Part shown: positions 1 through 9,300 of the stretch, piece by piece | Numbering within the stretch: position 1 is the stretch's first letter | Layout: each line of letters opens with the position of its first letter | NCBI RefSeq assembly: GCF_014596915.1 | Contig: NZ_JACVWU010000003.1 | Location: 186,001-250,000 of the forward strand | Source: Streptomyces sp. TRM68416 | Lineage (GTDB): Bacteria; Actinomycetota; Actinomycetes; Streptomycetales; Streptomycetaceae | Reading direction: 5' to 3' | DNA length: 64,000 bases | Notes under the pieces: generated by a model | The model's database searches: none | What the model was told of the DNA's origin: nothing | What the model saw: only the letters and a program-made list of their open reading frames with translations | Translations under genes and position numbers: made by a program

Positions 1-757
1 CCGCCCAGCGCCGCCAACCCTCCGGGGCGTCGCCCGGCCGGCCCTTGATCCCCTCGGCGACCCGGAAGCGCACCGCGTCCCGCTGCTGCCGGCTCAGCCC
101 GTGCGCCCCGTCGGGCCCCAACTCCCACGGCCGCGCCTGCCCGTCGGCACCGCTGCCGCAGTCCAGCCAGGCCAGTTCGGCGGCGAGCCCCGACAGCGAC
201 GCCCTGCGCAGGTACTCCTCCATCAGCAGCCCGTCGGGCAGCCGCAGCATCGACGGGCGCAGGCAGCCGGTCGGCCGGGGCAGGCCGTCGCCGTAGATGT
301 CGTCGTTGATCTCGAAGTCGGCGGCGATGTTCCGCCGCAGCCTCTCGCCCGGCCCGTGAGCCTCGTTCTCACGCGCATACCGCTCACCCCGCCCATGATG
401 GTCCCGCAGCAGATGCGACACCTCGTGCACCCACACGCCCGCCAACTCCTCCACCGGCGTGCGCGCCACGAACCCGGGGGAGACATAGCACCTCCAGTGC
501 GCGTCCACCGCCATCGTCGGCACGGCCCGGTCCTCCACCACATGCAGCGCGAACAGCGCGTCGGCGAGATACGGCCGAACCTTCACCGCATGCAGCCGGG
601 CGGCCAGCAACTTCCCCATGTCGAGCGCGAGCGTACGGCCGCCGCCCGCCGGCTTCGCCGCCTCCACCGTCCCGCCCCGCACCGGCCGGGGCGGCGGAGG
701 CGGGGCCATCGGACGCGGCAGAGCCTTCGCCGCCCGCCGTTCCCCCACCCCCGTCAC
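1..757 (-). CDS. VWA-type metallopeptidase-like protein, 3' end outside window
   Basis: Partial gene; about 252 N-terminal residues are present and the C-terminus lies left of position 1. Reading the reverse strand from GTG at 757 gives a continuous frame with strong GC3 bias. A zinc-protease-like motif HEVSH sits at residues 111-115, followed by DHHGR and a segment with FEINDD, which fits the N-terminal putative metallopeptidase domain (DUF2201 type) normally followed by a von Willebrand A domain. That C-terminal part is not visible here. The start codon overlaps the stop of the MoxR-type ATPase by 4 nt (GTGA), so the two are translationally coupled. MoxR ATPase plus VWA protein pairs are a recurrent chaperone-like arrangement. 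The substrate is unknown. Confidence 0.8.
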   Translation of the reverse strand, partial: MTGVGERRAAKALPRPMAPPPPPRPVRGGTVEAAKPAGGGRTLALDMGKLLAARLHAVKVRPYLADALFALHVVEDRAVPTMAVDAHWRCYVSPGFVARTPVEELAGVWVHEVSHLLRDHHGRGERYARENEAHGPGERLRRNIAADFEINDDIYGDGLPRPTGCLRPSMLRLPDGLLMEEYLRRASLSGLAAELAWLDCGSGADGQARPWELGPDGAHGLSRQQRDAVRFRVAEGIKGRPGDAPEGWRRWA

Positions 758-2019
758 CGGCGCACCTCCCGCGCCCGTCCGGCCGCGGCTGCGACCCGGC
801 TCACCGACCGTTCCGCCCGCTCGGTGAGGTCGACGACCGTTGCCAGGCGGTCCACGGCCTCCGGGATCTCCCAGTCGTCCCGGCGCAGCGCGGCCAGGGC
901 TTTGGCGGGGGCGACCAGGAGGTCGGGGGTGCCGGTTTCGAGGGCGCGGATCAGGACGGCCCATCCGGCCTCCCAGCGTTCGCGCCGGGGCCGCGCTCCC
1001 ACGGCGGCGACCACCGCCTCCAGCGCGGCCTGGCGCTGGTCGCCCCGCTGCGGCAGCTCGGCGGAGGACGGGTCGGCCAGGAGGGATTCCGGGTCGGGCA
1101 GGTCCATACGGTCGAGGTGGGCGAGGAGTTCGAGTCCCGGTCCGTCGCCCACCGCGCCGCGTACCAGCAGGGCCAGCACTTCCCGGGAGACGGAGGCGGC
1201 CGTGCCGAAGGCCAGCAGGGTCAGCGCGGCTTCCCAGCTCCGGGGCGACGGCCAGGCGCCGCCGCGCCGCGCTTCGGTGCTGGGCAGCCGGTGGATCAGC
1301 GTCGGCCGGGCCTTCAGGAAGTCGCAGACCGCGCGCCGGGCGAATTCCACCGCCTCCGGCAGCCGTTCCGGCCGCAGCTGGGGCAGCTCGGCCCGGGGCC
1401 AGACGCCGCCAAGACCGCGCACCACCACGTCCTGGTCGTGCACCCAGTACAGGTGGACGAACCGGTTGGCCAGCGGCGGGCTCAGCTCCCAGCCGTCCGC
1501 GGCCGAGGCACGCGGGTTGGCGGCGGCCACGATCCTTACCCCGGGCGGCAGTTGGAGGGCGCCGACCCTCCGCTCCAGCACCACTCGGAGCAGCGCGGCC
1601 TGGACGGCCGGGGTGGCGGTGGACAGTTCGTCCAGGAAGAGCAGCCCGCGCCCCGCCCGGACGAGTTCCACGGCCCATTGCGGCGGCGCCATCGGCACCC
1701 CCTGCACCGCGGGGTCGTCGCCCACGACGGGCAGCCCGGAGAAGTCGGTCGGCTCGTGGACGCTGGCGATCACGGTCGTCAGCGGCAGATCGAGGGAGGC
1801 GGCGAGCTGCGTGAGGGCCGCGGTCTTGCCGATGCCCGGCTCGCCCCAGAGCAGCACGGGCAGGTCGGCCGCGACGGCCAGGGTGAGCGCTTCGAGCTGC
1901 TCGTCGGGGCGTGGCTCGGTGGTCGTGGTCCGAAGGAGCGTCAGAAGGTCATCGGCTACGTCGAGTTGGGCGCCGGTCGCCGAGGGGGCGCACGGCAGAA
2001 GGGTGCTGGAAGCAGTCAT
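754..2019 (-). CDS. MoxR-type AAA+ ATPase
   Basis: About 421 aa. Walker A GEPGIGKTA lies near residue 55, Walker B LLFLDELSTA near residue 125, and a sensor-type segment (AAANPRASAADG) follows, as in MoxR ATPases. Two in-frame ATG codons (2025 and 2019) are possible starts; neither has a good Shine-Dalgarno sequence, so the start is uncertain by two residues. It precedes and overlaps the VWA/metallopeptidase gene by 4 nt. Members of this family work with VWA proteins to remodel or load cofactors into target complexes (family knowledge); nothing here identifies the target. Confidence 0.85.
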   Translation of the reverse strand: MTASSTLLPCAPSATGAQLDVADDLLTLLRTTTTEPRPDEQLEALTLAVAADLPVLLWGEPGIGKTAALTQLAASLDLPLTTVIASVHEPTDFSGLPVVGDDPAVQGVPMAPPQWAVELVRAGRGLLFLDELSTATPAVQAALLRVVLERRVGALQLPPGVRIVAAANPRASAADGWELSPPLANRFVHLYWVHDQDVVVRGLGGVWPRAELPQLRPERLPEAVEFARRAVCDFLKARPTLIHRLPSTEARRGGAWPSPRSWEAALTLLAFGTAASVSREVLALLVRGAVGDGPGLELLAHLDRMDLPDPESLLADPSSAELPQRGDQRQAALEAVVAAVGARPRRERWEAGWAVLIRALETGTPDLLVAPAKALAALRRDDWEIPEAVDRLATVVDLTERAERSVSRVAAAAGRAREVRR

Positions 2020-2094
2020 GGGCATCACCGGGAGGGGTAGGGGAACGGGTCGGCCCGTTCCGGAAGGCGTAGGAGTGTGTGGGGCGCTGGGACC

Positions 2095-2194
2095 CGCTCG
2101 GCGGGCCACGCCCGGATGGCGTACATGTGTGGCGCCGCTCGGCGGGTCAAGCCCGGGTGGCGTACGTGTGTGGGGGCGCTCAGCGGGTCAAGCC
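2095..2194. repeat. Imperfect tandem repeat, about 41 bp, 2.4 copies
   Basis: Copies at 2095-2135, 2136-2177 and a truncated one at 2178-2194. They share the core GCTCGGCGGGTCAAGCCCGG followed by TGGCGTACGTGTGTGG. The truncated copy covers the last codons and stop of the minus-strand gene ending at 2180. The array therefore looks like outward duplication of that gene's 3' end into the gap before the MoxR gene. No ORF is supported inside it. Confidence 0.7.
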
Positions 2195-3625
2195 GTTGCG
2201 GGGCCGTGCCCGGCTGGACAGCTTCTGGCGCAGGGCAGCAGGAGCGGCGCGGTCGAGACGAGGGCGGCGGCGGCCCGTCCCCGCGGTGGTGTCGCCGGCC
2301 TCTGCCGCACCGGCGGCGGGGTGCACGGAGACCAGCCCGGAGCGGAAGAGGCCGTGGTCGATGCGGCGGGCCGCGGCCGACTCCAGTTCGTCCCGGAGCG
2401 GCCCGTCACGCAGCACCGCCCCCGGACCGAGCAGCCCCTCGACGACGTCCAGCGCCCCGGCGACGTCCCCGTGGCAGAGCCGCTCCCGGACCGCGGGCAG
2501 GGCCTCGGGGCTGCGATGCACCGCGTCGATCGCCCGCAGGCAGGGCAGCGCCGGCCCGCCGAGCGCCACCAGCAGCTTCTCCCGGCGCAGTTGGGCCGGA
2601 TCGTGATCGACCGCCGTCAGCACCCCGTCCCGCAGCGCGATCCGGTGGACCTCACCGCGGCACTCCACCCGGTGCGGGTCACTGGTGTCGACGGCGGGCC
2701 CGACCGTGGCGGCCGGGCTGCCGGTGTGGACGGCGGGCCCCGCCGCAGCGGCCACCGGCACCCCGCCCCCCTTCCGCAACGCCGCAGCGACCAGCGGATG
2801 CAGCCGATCGGCCGTGATCAGACCGGCCCGCAACAGCTCCAGGTCGGGAAGGACCCGGACCGCCGCTTCCGGCAGCACCGGAAGCGCCGCGACCTCCTGC
2901 GGCGGCAGCGCCTCCCGCACCGGCCGCAACGCCGGTACGTGGCTGTCGTCCGGGGCGAAGAGTTCGAGCACGGTACGGCTGCGCGCACCGAGCCGCACCG
3001 TGAACGCCCCGCGGGCCCGGCCCTCGGACCGCAGCAGCAGCTCGGCCTCGGCGGCCCAACGCCCCTGCGGACGGTCGGGCGTACCGCACCTTCGGAACAG
3101 TTCGCCGCTCCGCTCGGCGTCCCACAGATGCCGGTGCAGATCGAGCCGGAAACGCCGGTCGGGATGCGGATGCGGATGGTGCCCGGGCGGTCTGTGCCCG
3201 GACTCCTCCCACAGGTTCAGCACCATGCGCTGTCCGGCGTCCGCCCAGCCCGGCGGAGTGCGTACCACCAGATGCAGGGGAGCGGCACCCGAACTGCGGT
3301 AACGAGCAAGGGAGATGGTCAGGCCGTGCCGGAGCCGCCCGTCGGGGGCGATGCGCGGCATGTGCCAGCGCAGCAGATCCGGCGCCAGCCGGCGCAGATC
3401 CGCACGGAGGCGGTTGGTCAGATCGGTGCCGTGGCGATCGCGCACGGCGCGCAGACCGAAACCGACGTCGAGCCGGGCAGCGGCACACGCGCCGGCCCAG
3501 TCGCCGACCGCACGACGAGCGGTCGCGGTCTCGATCATGGACAGTGGCACGGCGTACTCGCGCACGCGCTGCCACATCAACAGGCGGGTCGGAATCTCGT
3601 TCGCGAAGAGGTGCGCCATCAGCAC
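2180..3625 (-). CDS. Conserved hypothetical protein of the MoxR/VWA locus
   Basis: 481 aa if the GTG at 3625 is used; an ATG at 3619 is equally possible. It has no signal peptide or membrane segments and is rich in Arg, Leu and Ala. I recognise no catalytic motif. It starts with a helical N-terminus (HLFANEIPTRLLMWQRVREY) and contains a basic central part with a His-rich loop (GHHPHPHPDRR) near residue 170. Lying just upstream of and co-directional with the MoxR-type ATPase and the metallopeptidase/VWA gene, it is probably their third component. No function is assigned. Confidence 0.75.
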   Translation of the reverse strand: MLMAHLFANEIPTRLLMWQRVREYAVPLSMIETATARRAVGDWAGACAAARLDVGFGLRAVRDRHGTDLTNRLRADLRRLAPDLLRWHMPRIAPDGRLRHGLTISLARYRSSGAAPLHLVVRTPPGWADAGQRMVLNLWEESGHRPPGHHPHPHPDRRFRLDLHRHLWDAERSGELFRRCGTPDRPQGRWAAEAELLLRSEGRARGAFTVRLGARSRTVLELFAPDDSHVPALRPVREALPPQEVAALPVLPEAAVRVLPDLELLRAGLITADRLHPLVAAALRKGGGVPVAAAAGPAVHTGSPAATVGPAVDTSDPHRVECRGEVHRIALRDGVLTAVDHDPAQLRREKLLVALGGPALPCLRAIDAVHRSPEALPAVRERLCHGDVAGALDVVEGLLGPGAVLRDGPLRDELESAAARRIDHGLFRSGLVSVHPAAGAAEAGDTTAGTGRRRPRLDRAAPAALRQKLSSRARPRNGLTR

Positions 3626-3682
3626 TCACCCTGTGCGAACGAGTCCCCCAATCCGTACGAGGAGAAGTTCGTCATCGCGGGC

Positions 3683-3712
3683 ATCATAAGCACCGCGATC
3701 ACGATCTGTCAG
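3683..3712 (-). promoter_or_regulatory. Candidate sigma-70 promoter for the MoxR locus
   Basis: On the reverse strand a -35 CTGACA (3707-3712) and a -10 TATGAT (3683-3688) are separated by 18 nt. The start of the 481-aa gene lies about 58 nt downstream. The -35 overlaps the stop codon of the alpha-glucuronidase gene. Both hexamers are close to consensus, which is uncommon in this GC-rich DNA. Confidence 0.55.
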
Positions 3713-5667
3713 TACAGAACCCGCCCGCGCTCGTCCGGAACCCCCGACTTCCGGAAGAAGTAGCTGTTGATCTGGTCGCGCCACTCACGGGCACTGCGCA
3801 CCTGCTCCTCGAACAACTCCGCCACCCGCGCGTGCCGCCCCGGATCCACCGCCCCCGCCAGCGAGGCCCACACCTCGCGGGCCGCCTCCACCTCCGCCAC
3901 GCCCTCGAAATGGGTGTCGTAGATGTGCTGGATCACCGTCTTCCCGCTCTTCAGCACATGGTCGTAGGGCACGTGGTGGAAGAACAGCAGCAGCTCGTCC
4001 GGGCAGGTGTCCGGCGACTCGTACACCTCGGCCCACGCCTTGCCGTACTGCCCCGCGAACCCGGTGCCGCTCGCCACGCTGCGGTCGACCCCCACCCCGT
4101 CCCGGTCGGCGAAGTGGTAAGTGCCCCACGGGCTGTACTCGTAGCCGTCCACGCTCGGCCCGTAGTGGTGCCCCGGCTGCACCATGAACCCCACCCCGAG
4201 CGGCGCGGTGTACTTCTCGTACGTCCGCCACGAGCCGTCCAGCACCGAGCGCACCCCCGCGTGCGGCCCCGCCCCGGCCTCCCGCCCGAAGGTGAGCCCG
4301 ATCCACTCGTCGAGCACCGCGCCCGGATCGGCCCCCGGGTCCCAGGCGAGCCGTCCGAAGGTGTACAGGTTGGCCTGCGCGAGGGGATGCCCGGTCCAGT
4401 ACGGGTCGTCACCGACGTTGGACACGGCCACAAGGCCGCCCCGCGCCAACTCGCCGACTGATGACTCCTGTTGGATCGGGAACCGCAGCACCTCGCTCCA
4501 CATCGGCCCCAGCCAGCACACATGCCGCTGCTGCCCGGTGTACTCCTGCGTGGCCTGCACCTCCACCGCGAGCCGGGTGCGGGGCATCGCGCCGATCAGC
4601 GGCGACACGGGCTCGCGCACCTGGAAGTCCATCGGCCCGTGCTTCACCTGGAGGACGGCGTTGTCGGCGAACTCCCCGTCCAGCGGCACGAAATGGTCGT
4701 ACGCGGCCCGCGCCCGGTCCGTCGACCGGTCCCGCCAGTCCTGGCGGTGGTCGTAGACGAAGGCCCGCCAGTGCACGCTGCCGCCGTACGGTGCCAGCGC
4801 GGCCGCCAGCATGTTCGCCCCGTCGGCGTGGCTGCGGCCGTAGGCGAAGGGCCCCGGCTGCCCCTCCGAGTCGGCCTTCACCACGTAGCCGCCGAAGTCG
4901 GGGATCGCCTCGTACACTCGCGCGGTCGCCGCCGCCCACCAGGCGCGCACCCGCGCGTCCAGCGGATCGGCCGTGGGCAGTCCGCCGAGCACGATCGGGG
5001 CGGCGAAGGTCACCGAGAGATGTGTGCGGATGCCGTACGGCCGCAACACCTGGGCTAGGAAGGCCACTTCACCGATCCGGTCGGTGAGCAGCCGCGCCTC
5101 CGTCGCGTGCACGTTGACGTTGTTCACGGCCACGGCGTTGATCCCGCAGGCCGCCAGCAGCCTGCCGTACGCCCGCACCCGCTCCGGCTCGCCGCGCGCC
5201 CGCCCGTCCCGCCAGAACAGCGAGCCCCCGGCGTACCCGCGCTCCACCTGCCCCATCACGGGGTGCACGGCCACGTTGTCCCAGTGGTCCAGCATCCGCA
5301 GCCCCACCGCGGGCCGGTGGGTCTGCCGTGCCGTCGAGCCGCGGAAGGCCTCCTCGCCGAGCCGCACCACATGGAACAGCCCGTACAGCAGCCCGCGTCC
5401 GCCGGAGGCGGTGACCGTCGTCCGCCCGTCCTCGCGCGCGTACGTGAAGCCCTCGCCGTCGGTGCCGTCGGTGTCGCCGGTCAGTTCGAGCAGCAAGTCG
5501 AAGTCGTCGCCCGCCCCGTGCTCCACCCGCCCGCCGAAGTCACGGCAGGCGGCGCCCACTTCGGCCCGTACGGTGTCCACGAGCGGCCCGGAGCCGCGGA
5601 CCAGCGTCGAACGGCTGCCGACCGCGCGGAAGGCGGCGGACGGCAGCCATGCCGGGTCGATGCCCAT
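3709..5667 (-). CDS. Alpha-glucuronidase, GH67
   Basis: About 652 aa. The product should remove (4-O-methyl)glucuronic acid from the ends of xylo-oligosaccharides, probably in the cytoplasm because there is no signal peptide. Family hallmarks are visible: GINAVAVNNVNV, KADSEGQPGP carrying the likely general acid Glu, and the pair HGPMDFQVREP / VEVQATQEYTGQQ with the Asp and Glu that form the inverting base pair of GH67. Length matches the family. I chose ATG 5667 because the longer frame (to 5697) would overlap the upstream gene. The start lies 4 nt after the stop of a small secreted protein, so the two are probably co-translated. Xylose uptake genes lie 10 kb away. Confidence 0.93.
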   Translation of the reverse strand: MGIDPAWLPSAAFRAVGSRSTLVRGSGPLVDTVRAEVGAACRDFGGRVEHGAGDDFDLLLELTGDTDGTDGEGFTYAREDGRTTVTASGGRGLLYGLFHVVRLGEEAFRGSTARQTHRPAVGLRMLDHWDNVAVHPVMGQVERGYAGGSLFWRDGRARGEPERVRAYGRLLAACGINAVAVNNVNVHATEARLLTDRIGEVAFLAQVLRPYGIRTHLSVTFAAPIVLGGLPTADPLDARVRAWWAAATARVYEAIPDFGGYVVKADSEGQPGPFAYGRSHADGANMLAAALAPYGGSVHWRAFVYDHRQDWRDRSTDRARAAYDHFVPLDGEFADNAVLQVKHGPMDFQVREPVSPLIGAMPRTRLAVEVQATQEYTGQQRHVCWLGPMWSEVLRFPIQQESSVGELARGGLVAVSNVGDDPYWTGHPLAQANLYTFGRLAWDPGADPGAVLDEWIGLTFGREAGAGPHAGVRSVLDGSWRTYEKYTAPLGVGFMVQPGHHYGPSVDGYEYSPWGTYHFADRDGVGVDRSVASGTGFAGQYGKAWAEVYESPDTCPDELLLFFHHVPYDHVLKSGKTVIQHIYDTHFEGVAEVEAAREVWASLAGAVDPGRHARVAELFEEQVRSAREWRDQINSYFFRKSGVPDERGRVLY

Positions 5668-5671
5668 GACG

Positions 5672-6199
5672 TCAGGCCACCGCCGCGCCGGTGCCACGGG
5701 CCGCCGTGATCAGATCGGAGCGCTCCACGTCGTCGTAGACGGAGATGTCGACGAACGCGCCCTCGGGGATGTCGAGATCGGCGACCTTGAGGTCCACGAC
5801 CGCGGAGGTGCCGGGCGGCTGGAAGGTGCCCACGTAGTGGTAGGAGCCGCGGTAGGTGTAGGAGACGGAGACGACGAAGGTGTCCCCGTCGTTGCGGGTG
5901 TCGTAGACCCAGAGCTTCTCGCCGTACGGGTGGAACTCCACCTTGCCGACGAACCAGCCGGCGGCGGTGAGTTCCATCTTCACGGCCAGGCCGCCCGCGT
6001 CGTACGCGAAGGTCGTCCCGTCGAACGGGTCGGTCAGATTGCCGCCGCTGCACGGGCAGTTGTCGGTGTCGTAGTAGTACTTGCCCACGCTGGGATTCGG
6101 GCTGTACGCCTGCGCCGGCGCGGCCGTGCCGAGCAGGGCACCGACGGCCAGCACGGCCCCCGCGAGCCACCCCGTGAGACGTCTGCCGATGATCGCCAT
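5672..6199 (-). CDS. Small secreted protein of unknown function
   Basis: 175 aa from ATG 6199, preceded by a strong GGGAGGGGG ribosome-binding site. A Sec signal peptide spans residues 1 to about 32 (two Arg, hydrophobic core, APAQA cleavage site). The mature part is rich in Tyr, Thr and Val with alternating polar/hydrophobic stretches and two close cysteines (NCPCSGG), consistent with a small beta-sandwich. I do not recognise the family. It is the first gene of a two-gene unit with the GH67 alpha-glucuronidase. A role in binding plant cell-wall polymer outside the cell is a guess from context only. Confidence 0.8.
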   Translation of the reverse strand: MAIIGRRLTGWLAGAVLAVGALLGTAAPAQAYSPNPSVGKYYYDTDNCPCSGGNLTDPFDGTTFAYDAGGLAVKMELTAAGWFVGKVEFHPYGEKLWVYDTRNDGDTFVVSVSYTYRGSYHYVGTFQPPGTSAVVDLKVADLDIPEGAFVDISVYDDVERSDLITAARGTGAAVA

Positions 6200-6219
6200 G
6201 TGTCGTCCCCCTCCCGTGA

Positions 6220-6249
6220 CCGGGCCGCGGGCGAGTGCCCGCGGCCCGG
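6220..6249. terminator. Intrinsic terminator-like hairpin after the GH92 gene
   Basis: Perfect 13-bp stem (CCGGGCCGCGGGC with its complement) and a GAGT loop. It lies between the GH92 gene, which ends at 6307, and the secreted-protein gene, both on the minus strand. No U-tract follows, as is usual for Streptomyces terminators. Confidence 0.7.
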
Positions 6250-6306
6250 CCATTGTGGAACAGAGGTCACTCCCGGGGTACCTGGCGATGTCCGGGAATG
6301 GTGGGA

Positions 6307-9300
6307 TCAGGCCAGCAACTCCACCTCCGCCACAGCGGATTCACCGTCGAGGACCAGCCGGTAGTGCCGGTACGCGCCCGGATCGGCCACGCTGAAGGCC
6401 CTGGTCTGCCGGTCCCAGCGGAAGGGTTCACCGGATCGCCGGTCCAGGTCCGTCCACTCGGTGCCGTCGGCCGAGCCCTGGAGTACCCAGCCGGTGGGCG
6501 CCTCCTCGTGGCCCGACGAGGTCAGCGTGTACTGGACGGCCTCTGCCTCCCGGGGCACCGGCAGGTCCACGGACGTCACCGTCGCGGCCGTCGCCGAAGT
6601 GTTGTCGAACAGCGCGCCCTCGCCCTGGAGCACGTCCGCCCGGGGCACCGGCACCTTGTCGTCCTTGGTGATCGACACCGGCGCGGCGTTCTTGCCCGTG
6701 CCCCACGACGACGGCCGCGGTCCCATGTCGAAGTACAGGGACCCGCCCTTGGCGAGCAGCGAGTGCGGCAGTGAAGTCGACGTCCAGGGAAGGCCGTTGA
6801 CCCTCAGCCCCTGCACGTACACGTTGCGTGCGCTGTTGCGCGGCGCCCTGATCACCAGCTTCCTGCCGTTCTCCAGATGCACGGTCGCCTTGGTGAACAG
6901 CGGTGATCCGACGGCGTACTCACCACTGCCCATCACCAGCGGATAGAAGCCCAGCGCGGAGAAGAGGAACCACGCCGACTGCTCGCCGTTGTCCTCGTCG
7001 CCGTGGTAGCCCTGGCCGATCTCGCTGCCGGTGTACAGCCGGGAGAGCACTTCGCGGACGTGCTTCTGCGCCTTCCAGGGCTGTCCGGCCGCGTTGTACA
7101 TGTAGATGGCGTGGTGGGCGACCTGGTTGGAGTGCCCGTACATGCCCATCCGCACGTCCCGCGCCTCCGTCATCTCGTGGATGACACCGCCGTAGGAGCC
7201 GACGAACTCGGGCGAGGCGGTCTCCGGAGTGGCGAAGTACTCGTCGAGCTTGTCGGCGAGTCCGCTGCGGCCGCCGTAGAGGTTGGCCAGGCCGCGGGAG
7301 TCCTGCGGGGCGGTGAAGGCGTAGCCCCAGCCGTTGGTCTCGGTGTAGTCGTAACCCCACACCCGTGGGTCGTACTTCGCCGAGTCCACGCGCCAGTCGC
7401 CCTTGGCGTCCCGGCCCTGGAAGAACCCGGCCTTCGCGTCGAAGAGGTGAACGTAGTCCTGGGCCCGGTTCAGGAAGTAGCGCGACTCCTCCTGGTAGCG
7501 CTTCTCGCCGGTCTTCCGGTACAGCTCCTGGCCCATCCGCGCGATGCCGTAGTCGTTCAGGTAGCCCTCCAGCGCCCACGACAGGCCCTCGTGCGTGTCG
7601 GTGCTGGTGTAGCCGAGGAACGGCGAGGTCGCCATGCCCTTGCGGCCCACGCCCGCGGACGGCGGCACGACGGTCGCGTTCTTCACGGCCGCGTCGTACG
7701 CCGCCTTCGCGTCGAAGCCGACGCCCTTGACGTACGCGTCGGCGAAGGCCACGTCCGAGGAGGTGCCGGTCATCAGGTCCGCGTACCCCGGCGAGGACCA
7801 GCGCGAGGTCCAGCCGCCGTCCTTGTACTGCTGCACGAACCCGTCGACCATCTCACCCGCCTGAGAGGGCGTCAGCAGCGAGTACGCGGGCCAGGTGGTC
7901 CGATAGGTGTCCCAGAAGCCGTTGTTGACGTACACCTTGCCGTCCACGATCTTCGCGCCCGTGTGCGTCGGGGTGTCCGGGCCCGGCATCGGCGAGAACG
8001 GCGAGGCGTACCGGTATGTCGAACCGACCTTCTCGAAGCCGGAGTTCGGGTACAGGTACAGCCGGTAGAGGCTGGAGTAGAGCGTGGTGAGCTGGTCCGG
8101 TGTCGCGCCCTCGACCTCCACCTTGCCGAGGATGCGGTCCCACTGCCGCTGGGCCCGGTTCTTGACGGTCTCGAAGGAGGTGCCGTCCGGGATCTCCTGG
8201 CGCAGGTTGGCCTTGGCCTGGTCGACGCCGATCAGGGAGGTGGCCAGGCGCAGTGTGACGGTCTTGTCCGCGAACCGCAGATAGCCCTTGACGCCGCTGG
8301 ACTCCCCGTCCACCACCGGCTGGTCGAACTCGCCGTACACGAAGAGCCGGGTGGCGCCGGTCGACAGGCCCGACTTCACGTCGGAGTAGCCGGTGAAGGT
8401 GCCGCTGTCCTTGTCGAGCGTCAGCCCGGCCTGGTCGGTGACGTTGTCGAAGACGACGCTGCCCTCGTCGCCCGGGTAGGTGAAGCGCAGCACGGCCGCG
8501 TGGTCGGTCGGCGTCATCTCCGCCTTCAGCCCGTTCTCGAACCGCACGCCGTAGTAGTGCGGCCGCGCGGTCTCGTTCTCGTGCCGGAAGGCGAGCTCGC
8601 GGGCCTTGCGACCCAGCTCCGGGGTGCCGGCCGCGGCGGACGGCATCACCTGGAACGTCTGCCGGTCGCCCATCCAGGGGCTCGGCTCGTGGCTCGCGCT
8701 GAACGCCTGGATCGTCGGCAGGTTGTCCGCGTTGTTCGCCCGCGCGTAGTCGTACAGCCAGCTCAGCGAGCCCGCGTTGGTGACCGGCGTCCAGAAGTTG
8801 AAGCCGTGCGGCACGGCGGTCGCGGGGAAGGTGTTGCCGCGCGAGAAGCCGCCGCTGGAGTTGGTGCCCCGGGTCGTCACCGCGTAGTCCGACAGATGTG
8901 CCTTGGGCCGCTCCCGCGGTACGGCCTTCAGGGTGATGTCGTCGAGCCAGCCGCGGAACTTCGCCGGGCCGGCGGGGGAGTCGTAGGCGACCAGGATCCG
9001 GTCGACGGTCCTGCCCGCCGCGACCGACCCGATCCGCGAGACGACGTTGTTCCACTGGTTGACGTAGAGGACCTTGGCAGCGCCCTGTCCCCGCGGCGTC
9101 AGCGGGAACCCGTGCTGGTCGCTCGCCCTCAGCTCGCTGAGGTGGGTGCCGTCGGTGAAGACCAGGTCCACGGAGACGTTCGTGGCGTCGTAGTCCAGGT
9201 CGCCGTCGGCCATCGACGGGAAGATCCGGTACGACAACCGGGTGTCCAGCCCGACCCTCACGTTCACGTCGAAGATCTTGTTGTACGAGTACGCCCGCCC

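Noticed and set aside
101..3763. A 1220-codon open frame on the plus strand
   Set aside because: It runs antisense to three well-supported minus-strand genes, is composed of Arg/Pro/Gly-rich low-complexity sequence, and arises from the absence of stops in GC-rich DNA.
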